A stretch of DNA of 13,848 nucleotides from DASZXJ01 sp035545895 (GTDB lineage Bacteria > Planctomycetota > Phycisphaerae > Tepidisphaerales > Tepidisphaeraceae). A model generated the notes under the pieces. The model did no database searches and had not been told where the DNA came from. It was given only the letters and a program-made list of their open reading frames with translations. Location: the NCBI GenBank assembly GCA_035545895.1, contig DASZXJ010000158.1, forward strand, positions 1-13,848, written 5' to 3'. A program made the translations under genes and the position numbers. Positions 6,144 through 12,830 of the stretch are shown here, piece after piece. The stretch's first letter is position 1. The number at the start of each line of letters is the position of its first letter.

Positions 6144-7502
6144 ATGGCAGAGAACCAAGCCGCGGTTGAGGAGCAGCAGGAAGAAAAAGCCTTCGATTAC
6201 CCGATCAAAATCGAGGATGCGGGCCCGGCGACCAAGAAGGTCACCGTCGAGATCCCTCGCGATCGCATTGAACAGAAAATCCAGGAACAATTCAAGGAAC
6301 TACGCCAGCAGGCTGCCATACCCGGCTTTCGGGTCGGACATGCACCACAGAAGCTGATTGAAAAGCGCTTCAGCAACGACATCAAGGAACAAGTCAAGCG
6401 TACACTGGTCAGCGAAAGCTACGAACAGGCCATCGAAAAGAACAAACTCCAGGTCATCGGCGAACCTCAATTTGATAACCCGGACGCGATCAAACTCCCG
6501 GATGAAGGGCCCTTGAGCTATTCGTTCCAGGTTGAAGTGCAGCCGGACTTCAAATTGCCGGATATGTCCGGGCTGAAAGTCAAAAAGCCCAAGATTCAGG
6601 TCAACGATGAAAATGTCGACCAGGCCATGCAAAACCTTCGCGAGCAGCAGGGAACTCTGTTGCCAGTCGAAGACCGCGGCATTACGGCGCGTGATCGCGT
6701 GATCGCTGACGTGCACATTAAACTTGATGGCCAGGTCATCGGACACCAGCACGATGCCGAATTCGTCGCCAAGCCGGGCCGGATCAGCGGCATCGATGTG
6801 GCTGACCTTGACAAGCAGCTTGACGGCGCACGCAGCGGCGAAACCAAAACAATCAAGGTTCACGTGCCCGACACGCACACCAGCGAACAGATTCGCGGCA
6901 AGGATGTCGAAATCGAATTCGCCATCAAGGACATCAAGAGACTCGAACTGGTCGATATCACGCCTGAATTCCTGGCGGACCTCGGCTTCCAGAATGAAAA
7001 GGAGCTCCGAGAAGCACTTCGCGAGCAGATGGTTGAGCGAATCACCTTCGACGTGCAAAGCGCGATGCGCGATCAGGTGCACAATTTCCTGATCGAAAAC
7101 ACGCCCATCGATCTGCCCAGCAAACTGTCCGAACGCCAGGAACAGCGAATCGTCAGCCGTCGTGCGATGGACTTGATGGTCCGCGGCATGGCCAAGGAAC
7201 AGATCGAATCGAATATCGAGCGGCTGCGCCAAGGCGCCCGCGACGAAGGCTCTCGCGAGCTCAAGCTGTTCTTCATCCTGGAAAAGATCGCCGCCGATCA
7301 GGGCGTGGAGGTCAGCGAATCGGAACTCAACAGCCGCGTCGCCATGCTTGCCATTCAACGCGGCGCCCGGCCTGAAAAGCTCAAGCAGCAGATGGCCAAG
7401 GACGGCAGCCTGGCGAACATGTACGTGCAAATGCGCGAGCAAAAGGCCGTCGATAAACTGATCGAATCCGCCCAGATCGAAGAAGTCGACGTGCAATCGT
7501 AG
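6144..7502 (+). CDS. tig: Trigger factor, ribosome-associated chaperone and PPIase
   Basis: This 452-residue cytoplasmic chaperone binds at the ribosomal tunnel exit and shields nascent chains. The ribosome-binding domain (about residues 17-140) contains the signature loop PGFRVGHAPQK (60-70). An FKBP-like domain follows (about 180-265, from RDRVIADVHIKLDG to EFAIKDIKR), and then the long helical C-terminal arms (from about 270, DITPEFLADLGF, to the end). Length is close to the family norm of 430-480. The N-terminus has a short acidic Glu/Gln-rich lead (AVEEQQEEKAF) ahead of the domain. The ATG at 6144 is chosen because AAAGG lies 7 bases upstream and homology begins soon after; the open frame extends back to 5898 but covers clpP1 and the promoter region. 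Tig next to clpP recalls the E. coli tig-clpP-clpX cluster, but here the genes are divergent. A heptad-repeat hairpin follows the stop. Confidence 0.96.
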   Translation: MAENQAAVEEQQEEKAFDYPIKIEDAGPATKKVTVEIPRDRIEQKIQEQFKELRQQAAIPGFRVGHAPQKLIEKRFSNDIKEQVKRTLVSESYEQAIEKNKLQVIGEPQFDNPDAIKLPDEGPLSYSFQVEVQPDFKLPDMSGLKVKKPKIQVNDENVDQAMQNLREQQGTLLPVEDRGITARDRVIADVHIKLDGQVIGHQHDAEFVAKPGRISGIDVADLDKQLDGARSGETKTIKVHVPDTHTSEQIRGKDVEIEFAIKDIKRLELVDITPEFLADLGFQNEKELREALREQMVERITFDVQSAMRDQVHNFLIENTPIDLPSKLSERQEQRIVSRRAMDLMVRGMAKEQIESNIERLRQGARDEGSRELKLFFILEKIAADQGVEVSESELNSRVAMLAIQRGARPEKLKQQMAKDGSLANMYVQMREQKAVDKLIESAQIEEVDVQS

Positions 7503-7510
7503 AAATGCAG

Positions 7511-7574
7511 GGGCGAGTGGCGAGGGGCAAGGGGCGAGCAAGTGCTCTTGCCCCTCGCCCCTTGTCGCTTGCCC
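7511..7574. repeat. Heptad-repeat palindrome between tig and hisS
   Basis: Four tandem 7-bp units of consensus GGGCRAG (7511-7538; the second begins with T) are followed by a short spacer and four units of the reverse complement CTYGCCC (7547-7574; the third is degenerate). Perfect pairings include 7528-7538 with 7554-7564 (11 bp, with an inner CAAG/CTTG stem) and 7522-7531 with 7547-7556 (10 bp), so the element can fold in more than one register. It fills almost all of the 78-bp gap and ends six bases before the hisS ATG. It could act as a tig terminator-like hairpin, although no U-tract follows. By composition it looks like a dispersed intergenic repeat, comparable to the heptamer STRR repeats of cyanobacteria. 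Confidence 0.75.
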
Positions 7575-7580
7575 CTTCTT

Positions 7581-8849
7581 ATGAACATCGCAGCCCCCAA
7601 AGGTACGGTCGACATCCTTCCCGCCGAGAGTTGGAAGTGGCAGGCCATCGAAGCCATCGCCCGGCAGGTCGCCGAGCTGTACCACTTTTCCGAAATCCGC
7701 ACTCCGATCTTCGAACACAGCGAACTCTTCCATCGCGGCGTTGGCGAAACCAGCGACATCGTCCACAAAGAAACTTACACATTTGACGACCGAGGCGGCC
7801 GATCGATCACCCTCCGTCCCGAACAAACCGCCGGTGTCGTGCGGGCAATGATCGAAAGCAATCTGCTCGCCGACGCGGGCGCTCGCGCGAAGGTCTTCTA
7901 CATCGGCCCGAATTTCCGCTACGAAAACGTGCAAAAGGGCAGGCTCCGGCAGCACCATCAGTTCGGCGTCGAAGCCTTCGGCGTGGCGGTCCCCGAACAG
8001 GATGTCGAATGCATCCTGCTCCAGATGGATTTCTATCGCAGATGCGGCATCAAGGATTTGGCGCTTCGCCTCAACAGTCTCGGCGACGGTGAAAGCAAAT
8101 ATCAGTATGGCCAGTCACTAAAAAATCATCTGCAACCGAAACTTGCCCAATTGAGTAATGACTCACAGCGTCGCTGGGCGACAAATCCACTCCGCATACT
8201 TGATAGCAAAGATCCTCGCGATATCGAGGCTTGTCATGGTGCACCGTCGGCTCTGGATTATCTCTCTGAACGAAGCCGTAAGCACTTTGACCGAGTATTA
8301 GGTTTTTTGGCCGGCTTGGGAATGGCAAATTACCTGAAGATCGATCCCACGTTGGTCCGCGGATTCGATTACTACACCGACACGCTTTGGGAAGTAACCA
8401 CCAGCGGCTTGGGATCCCAAAACGCGCTAGGTGGCGGTGGACGCTATGATAATCTCATCGAAACGCTGGGTGGCAAACCAACTCCTGGTGTCGGGTTCGG
8501 CAGCGGGATCGAACGGTTGCTCATTGCGCTTGAAGCTCAGGGCGCTGCAATTCCCAATTCACAAAAACCGCTAATCTGGCTCGTTTCGCAAAACGACGCC
8601 GCTCGCGATTACAATTTCATATTAATTGCCGAGCTTCGTGCCGCGGGCATCGCGTGCGACATGGACCTCACTGGCCGTAAGCAAGACAAACAGATGAAGC
8701 TCGCCAATCGTGAGCATGCAACCTGGTGCATCATCGTCGGCGAAACTGAACTTACATCGAACAGCGTCATGCTGAAAAATCTTTCGACCGGTGAACAATT
8801 GCCGGTAGGACGATCAGAAATCGTGCAACGTTTGAAAGACGCAAAGTAG
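7581..8849 (+). CDS. hisS: Histidine--tRNA ligase
   Basis: This class II aminoacyl-tRNA synthetase of 422 residues charges tRNA-His with histidine. The N-terminus is the typical PKGTVDILPAES. Motif 2 is seen as FYIGPNFRYENVQKGRLRQHHQFGVEAFG, abbreviated FYIGP...RQHHQFG (107-129). The histidine-specific element is LVRGFDYYTDTLWEV (258-272), and motif 3 is PGVGFGSGIERLL (302-314) after the glycine loop GGGGRYDNL. The C-terminal 95 residues fit the anticodon-binding domain. The ATG at 7581 is chosen from the start of homology; it has no SD because a heptad-repeat hairpin with a CCCCTTCTT tail lies directly upstream. The longer in-frame start at 7542 would lie inside that repeat. From about 8090 the gene becomes visibly richer in A/T-ending codons than its first half. 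It lies 54 bp upstream of the phosphohexomutase gene, probably in one operon. Confidence 0.96.
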   Translation: MNIAAPKGTVDILPAESWKWQAIEAIARQVAELYHFSEIRTPIFEHSELFHRGVGETSDIVHKETYTFDDRGGRSITLRPEQTAGVVRAMIESNLLADAGARAKVFYIGPNFRYENVQKGRLRQHHQFGVEAFGVAVPEQDVECILLQMDFYRRCGIKDLALRLNSLGDGESKYQYGQSLKNHLQPKLAQLSNDSQRRWATNPLRILDSKDPRDIEACHGAPSALDYLSERSRKHFDRVLGFLAGLGMANYLKIDPTLVRGFDYYTDTLWEVTTSGLGSQNALGGGGRYDNLIETLGGKPTPGVGFGSGIERLLIALEAQGAAIPNSQKPLIWLVSQNDAARDYNFILIAELRAAGIACDMDLTGRKQDKQMKLANREHATWCIIVGETELTSNSVMLKNLSTGEQLPVGRSEIVQRLKDAK

Positions 8850-8903
8850 CCGTGACGCCACGCGTCGCGCGTCCCCGGTAGAAGGAAACCAGGAGACTCT
8901 CGC

Positions 8904-10289
8904 ATGGAAGCATTGATGATCGGCGTTTCCGGCCTTCGCGGCACGATCGGCGGCACACTCACGCCCCCCATTGTTTCGCAGATGGCCAGCGCATTCGCGG
9001 TCTGGCTCAAATCCAGCACAAAACCGCAAAACGGTGTCTCCCATCGCGTGGTCTTTGGTCGCGATTCGCGCCCCAGCGGGTTCTGGGTTCGCGATGCCGC
9101 CATCGCTGCGCTCACCGCCAGCGGAATCGAAGTGATCGATCTCGACATCGTCACCACGCCGGGCGTGGCGATGATGGTCAAAAACACCGGCGCCGATGCA
9201 GGCATCGTCGCGACCGCGTCCCACAACCCGATCCAATGGAACGGCCTGAAATTCCTGAACAGCCAGGGCATCGCCCCACCCAAGGCCGACGCCGAGACAA
9301 TCAAGAAACTCTATTTCGATCAAAAAACCGATTTCGCGCGCGTCGAGCGCCTCATCCCCCCCGCCAAAAACACGCAGACTCACGCCCTGCACGTCAAACG
9401 CGTGCTCGATTACATCGATGTGCTCGGCGTTTCGTCCAGGCGATTCAAAGTCGTGCTCGACAGCGTCAACGGCGCAGGCTGCGTCGCGACCGCCACGCTT
9501 CTCAACCGGCTGGGCGTGCAACTGGTTCATCTCAACTCATCCCCCGATGGAAAATTTCCGCACGAGCCGGAACCGACCGAAGGCAACCTGCGAGCGCTGG
9601 CCGCTGAAGTTGCCCGGCAAAAAGCCGCCGTCGGATTCGCCCAGGACCCTGACGCCGATCGCTTGGCGATCATCGATGAAGATGGCCGATACATCGGCGA
9701 AGAGTATTCGCTCGCGCTGTGCGCCCAGTGGCTGCTCAGCAAGCGCCCCGGCGTGGCGGTGACGAATCTTTCGACCAGCCGCATGCTTGATGACATCGCA
9801 GCCGCCAACAACTCGCGCGTCATCCGCACGCCCGTCGGCGAAGCCAACGTCGTCGATACCATGCAGCGAGAAAACGCCGTCGTCGGCGGCGAAGGCAACG
9901 GCGGCGTGATCGACCCGCGCATCGTCCTGGGCCGCGATTCACTCGTAGGAATGGCCTATGTCCTGCAACTGATGGCTGCCACCGGGAAATCCGTCTCGCA
10001 GCTCGTCGCCGCGATTCCCAAATACGAGATCGTCAAGACCAAGTTCGAATGCCGTCGCGAAGATGCCGACCGCGTCGTGACGGAATTGAAAAAGAAATTC
10101 GCCAACGAAAAGATCGACACGCAGGACGGCATCCGCATCGACTGGAACGCCGACCGCGTCTGGGTGCATGCCCGTCCGAGCAACACCGAGCCGATCATGC
10201 GAATCATCGCCGAAGCCCCCGACCGATCGCAGGCCGAGCAGAAAATCCAGCAGGTGCAGGCCGTGGTAAAACGAGTCCTGCACGCTTAA
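8904..10289 (+). CDS. Alpha-D-phosphohexomutase, probable phosphoglucosamine mutase (GlmM/ManB-like)
   Basis: The 461-residue cytoplasmic enzyme should isomerise 1- and 6-phosphosugars. All four family signatures are present: VSGLRGTIGG at the N-terminus, the phosphoserine loop TASHNPIQWNG with S106, the metal-binding loop DPDADR (D248, D250, D252), the sugar-specificity loop GGEGNGG (328-334), and the phosphate-binding loop RPSNTEP (424-430). The GEGNGG form is typical of the archaeal/planctomycete-type GlmM and some phosphomannomutases, whereas classic bacterial GlmM has GEQSGH, so the substrate (glucosamine-, mannose- or glucose-phosphate) cannot be fixed from sequence. Glucosamine-6-phosphate, for UDP-GlcNAc and cell-wall synthesis, is the default inference. 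AGGAG (8891-8895) lies eight bases before the ATG. It follows hisS by 54 bp on the same strand and converges with the GNAT gene, with a 41-bp gap and no clear terminator hairpin. Confidence 0.9.
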   Translation: MEALMIGVSGLRGTIGGTLTPPIVSQMASAFAVWLKSSTKPQNGVSHRVVFGRDSRPSGFWVRDAAIAALTASGIEVIDLDIVTTPGVAMMVKNTGADAGIVATASHNPIQWNGLKFLNSQGIAPPKADAETIKKLYFDQKTDFARVERLIPPAKNTQTHALHVKRVLDYIDVLGVSSRRFKVVLDSVNGAGCVATATLLNRLGVQLVHLNSSPDGKFPHEPEPTEGNLRALAAEVARQKAAVGFAQDPDADRLAIIDEDGRYIGEEYSLALCAQWLLSKRPGVAVTNLSTSRMLDDIAAANNSRVIRTPVGEANVVDTMQRENAVVGGEGNGGVIDPRIVLGRDSLVGMAYVLQLMAATGKSVSQLVAAIPKYEIVKTKFECRREDADRVVTELKKKFANEKIDTQDGIRIDWNADRVWVHARPSNTEPIMRIIAEAPDRSQAEQKIQQVQAVVKRVLHA

Positions 10290-10330
10290 TCATTCAAATG
10301 TAGTCACATCGGCAAGATGATGATTCGGTC

Positions 10331-11149
10331 TTAGTCTCGCTGATACACTGCAAATTCCCCGATTTGCTTGAATCCGAACCGTTCGTACAGGCGATGGGCA
10401 TGCTCCTCGGCTGGTCGGACATCGAGCATGACGTGCTTGAACAACGACCTTGCGCAAATCTCCAATGCCCGTCCCAGGAGCATCGTGCCGATGCCTTGTC
10501 GTTGAAACGCCTCGACAACAGCCATCTGCGTAATCAGTCCGACTTCTCCCATTGCCAGCACACCGACCATGCCGACGGCCTGGCCTTGTCTTAATGCAAG
10601 CAGCGCATCGTAATGCGGATCGTCCAGGTGCAGCATGCGGGCTTCGATTCGCTGGGCGACATCGTCCCCCTTCACCAGCGATTCATGCAGCGCCCGCGCG
10701 TGACGGAAACTCGCCCGCGCGGGAATGACCTGAATCTGCTCCTGCATCGGTCCGCCCGGCAATGTCGAGGGAATTCGATCCAGATACATGATCTGCGTCG
10801 CGAGTCGCGCAAATCCGCTGGCGGCCAGATGCTCAACCATCGGCGATGTCTGCTCGGCGGGCGCAGACGGATTCATCACCCATTTGCGGCAGGCTGATCC
10901 TTGGGCAGCGAAATGCTCATCCACCATCTGCATGGCCTGTGCCGGCGAAATGCCATCCGCCAGCGCCACATCCATCATCCGATTGGCGATGAAAACGCGA
11001 TTGAGTTCCTTGTTGGTCCACGCCGTGCCGCAATCGAGCACGGCCTTCTCCGCCACATGCGCGGACCAGTTGGACTGCGTCTGATGGAAATACCGCACGA
11101 GCGTTTCGGTTGTCGGTATGGAGGAAACTTTGAGAATGGGAAGAGGCAT
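10331..11149 (-). CDS. GNAT-family N-acetyltransferase
   Basis: This 272-residue protein has a C-terminal GNAT domain (about residues 138-270): GLITQMAVVEAFQRQGIGTMLL includes the acetyl-CoA pyrophosphate loop QRQGIG (216-221), followed by a helix, the strand HVMLDVRPAEE, and the closing ALYERFGF-like element (LYERFGFKQIGEF). Residues 1-130 resemble no motif I can name but could be a degenerate second GNAT domain, as in tandem GNAT proteins. The acceptor substrate is unknown. The ATG at 11149 is preferred; the frame stays open back to 11233 only because it runs through the inverted heptad repeat that directly precedes this ATG. There is no SD. It is downstream of dtd on the same strand, so the two may be cotranscribed with the repeat lying between them. 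Confidence 0.85.
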   Translation of the reverse strand: MPLPILKVSSIPTTETLVRYFHQTQSNWSAHVAEKAVLDCGTAWTNKELNRVFIANRMMDVALADGISPAQAMQMVDEHFAAQGSACRKWVMNPSAPAEQTSPMVEHLAASGFARLATQIMYLDRIPSTLPGGPMQEQIQVIPARASFRHARALHESLVKGDDVAQRIEARMLHLDDPHYDALLALRQGQAVGMVGVLAMGEVGLITQMAVVEAFQRQGIGTMLLGRALEICARSLFKHVMLDVRPAEEHAHRLYERFGFKQIGEFAVYQRD

Positions 11150-11155
11150 TTGGAT

Positions 11156-11222
11156 ATTTTGGATTTCGGATTTCGGATTTGTATGGTGATAACAATTCGA
11201 TCCAAAATCCGCAATCCAAAAT
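11156..11222. repeat. Inverted heptad repeat between dtd and the GNAT gene
   Basis: The left arm (11156-11178) and right arm (11200-11222) are inverted copies of 23 bp with two mismatches around a 21-bp loop; TTGT (11179-11182) and ACAA (11192-11195) can extend the stem. Each arm is itself a run of near-identical 7-bp units of the type TTTYGGA, and a further TTTGGAT unit lies at 11149-11155. The element fills most of the 84-bp gap between the dtd stop and the GNAT start codon. It is A+T-rich, unlike its GC-rich neighbours, and has the look of a dispersed intergenic repeat. As RNA it would form a long hairpin directly before the GNAT start. Confidence 0.75.
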
Positions 11223-11233
11223 TCAATGCCCAA

Positions 11234-11689
11234 TCAACTTAAATCCTCGGAATCGGATCGCACAATGAACGTAGCCGGCCCATCGTTCACCAGCGAAACC
11301 TTCATATCCGCGCCGAATTTTCCGGTCTGCACGCGAACATCCAGCGCTTCGACGGCGCGAACCAGTTGATCGAACAAGCTGGCCGCATCGACCGGATCGG
11401 CAGCCGAATCAAACGAAGGCCGTCGCCCTTTGCGAGTCGCGGCCGCGACCGTAAAATTGCTGACCACCAACATCGCCCCGCCAATGTGTTTCAGATCACA
11501 GTCGAAATGCTTGTCCTCATTTTGAAAAATGCGCAAGCCAACGAGTTTGGAAGCGATCCATTCGACCTGTTCGGAGGTATCCCCCCGCTCGACTGCCGCC
11601 AACACAACCATGCCGCGTCCAATCTTGCCGACGACTTCACCGGCAACGGTAACACTGGCTTCGGTAACGCGTTGAATGACGCAGAGCAT
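11234..11689 (-). CDS. dtd: D-aminoacyl-tRNA deacylase
   Basis: This 151-residue homodimeric cytoplasmic enzyme removes D-amino acids (and glycine from mischarged tRNA-Ala) from tRNA. Length and motifs match Dtd closely: MLCVIQRVTEASVTV at the N-terminus, an active-site segment SNFTVAAATRKGRRPSF (77-93), and the cross-subunit NDGPAT (135-140) with the Gly137-Pro138 pair that enforces chiral proofreading. The first motif usually reads SQFT; here Asn replaces Gln at position 78. The start is the ATG at 11689, where homology begins; longer in-frame starts add unrelated residues. No SD is visible. A weak promoter-like pair on the minus strand (TTGTAC, then TACCAT after 18 bp) lies upstream between dtd and the methyltransferase gene. 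It is divergent from the restriction-modification genes. Confidence 0.94.
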   Translation of the reverse strand: MLCVIQRVTEASVTVAGEVVGKIGRGMVVLAAVERGDTSEQVEWIASKLVGLRIFQNEDKHFDCDLKHIGGAMLVVSNFTVAAATRKGRRPSFDSAADPVDAASLFDQLVRAVEALDVRVQTGKFGADMKVSLVNDGPATFIVRSDSEDLS

Positions 11690-11792
11690 GGTGAGGAGTT
11701 TATCAGAGATTTTATGGTATGCGATTGCATGTGTTGGGTACAACCTCATACACGGGCTTGCGAAAAGAGGATGCACGGTTTACTCTCGGCAC

Positions 11793-12827
11793 ATGTCAAG
11801 AAGCCGTGCTCGCCTTCAGCGTCCAATGAACGGAGTTCCTGTCGCGATTGCAGCGAAGTGCAAAACGCTTTTGGCCAACCGTGCTGCCGCGCATTCGTAT
11901 CGAATTAAGAATTTAAAACCGTTTTACATAAAAAATTTTGGTGCTGCATATTTAGGTGATAGCCGTGAAGTCCTAGCAAAGGTTCCGGACGAATCGGTCA
12001 ATTTGATTGTCACTTCACCTCCTTTCGCGCTTACGAGCAAGAAAGAATATGGAAATGAAATCGAATCCGAGTACGTTGACTGGTTCATGACCTTTGCCAA
12101 ACACTTCTGGAGAGTGCTTCAGCCAGATGGCTCCTTCGTGGTCGATCTCGGGGGCGCATATCTCCCCGGGAAGCCGCTCCGAAGTCTTTACCAATACGAG
12201 TTACTTTTACGTCTAGTGAAAGAGGGAGGATTCCATTTAGCACAGGAGTTCTTTCACTACAATCCGGCGCGTCTCCCTGCACCCGCCGAGTGGGTCAATG
12301 TCCGGCGCATCCGCGTAAAAGACTCAGTCAATTTGGTGTGGTGGCTCTGCAAAACGGATTCACCCAAGGCTAACAATCGAAATGTACTTAGGCCATATAC
12401 CGCCGCCATGAAGAATCTTCTCAAAAATGGTTACCGAGCTAAAATGCGCCCAAGCGGTCACGCCATTACGCATAAATTCAGCCGAAACAATGACGGCGCG
12501 ATCCCTCCCAATCTCCTTGAGATTGGAAATAACGATTCGAATAGCGCTTATATGAAAGGATGCGAGGCAAATGGAATTAAACCGCACCCAGCAAAATTTC
12601 CGCGAAAGTTCGCGGAGTTCTTTATTAGATTTCTTACGGAGCCTGGAGACTTAGTCGTCGACCCGTTCGCCGGATCAAATACAACTGGTTGGGTGGCGGA
12701 GGATTTAAAAAGAAATTGGATTGCAATCGAGCTTGTCGAAAGCTACTTAGAGGGAAGTCGTTACCGATTCAGTGATACTCCGGTGCACGCAGATGAGTCA
12801 TTACTTTTTTCATTGACCGAGGCGTAG
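11793..12827 (+). CDS. DNA (cytosine-N4-)-methyltransferase, M.PvuII-like
   Basis: This 344-residue beta-class amino-methyltransferase should modify cytosine N4 in a Type II recognition site. The motif order is IV, then recognition region, then X and I. LIVTSPPFAL (71-80) is catalytic motif IV in its m4C form (SPPF), followed by KKEYGN and DGSFVVDLGGAY. The central region PAEWVNVRRIRVKDSVN and the segments PSGH and IPPNLLEIGN also match my memory of M.PvuII. PHPAKFP and FFIRFL precede motif I DPFAGSNTTG (290-299), and AIELVESYLEGSRYRF closes the fold. The start is uncertain: the ATG at 11793 gives an N-terminus about 40 residues longer than M.PvuII, and 11826 is an alternative; no SD is seen for either. 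Composition turns A+T-rich from about 11900. The endonuclease gene starts 3 bp after the stop. The recognition sequence cannot be read from the protein. Confidence 0.9.
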   Translation: MSRSRARLQRPMNGVPVAIAAKCKTLLANRAAAHSYRIKNLKPFYIKNFGAAYLGDSREVLAKVPDESVNLIVTSPPFALTSKKEYGNEIESEYVDWFMTFAKHFWRVLQPDGSFVVDLGGAYLPGKPLRSLYQYELLLRLVKEGGFHLAQEFFHYNPARLPAPAEWVNVRRIRVKDSVNLVWWLCKTDSPKANNRNVLRPYTAAMKNLLKNGYRAKMRPSGHAITHKFSRNNDGAIPPNLLEIGNNDSNSAYMKGCEANGIKPHPAKFPRKFAEFFIRFLTEPGDLVVDPFAGSNTTGWVAEDLKRNWIAIELVESYLEGSRYRFSDTPVHADESLLFSLTEA

Positions 12828-12830
12828 CGG

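Noticed and set aside
6300..7958. A 552-codon open frame on the minus strand
   Set aside because: It is antisense to tig and hisS, crosses the heptad hairpin, has a repetitive hydrophobic/acidic composition typical of reverse-complemented GC-rich genes, and shows no domain motif.
10290..10346. Convergent gene ends searched for a bidirectional terminator
   Set aside because: No stem with a T-tract is visible in the 41-bp gap.
11771..11908. ATG preceded directly by AAGAGG, opening a small Cys-rich frame before the methyltransferase; considered as a control (C) protein of the restriction-modification system
   Set aside because: It encodes no helix-turn-helix, overlaps the methyltransferase N-terminus in another frame, and the SD spacing is too short.
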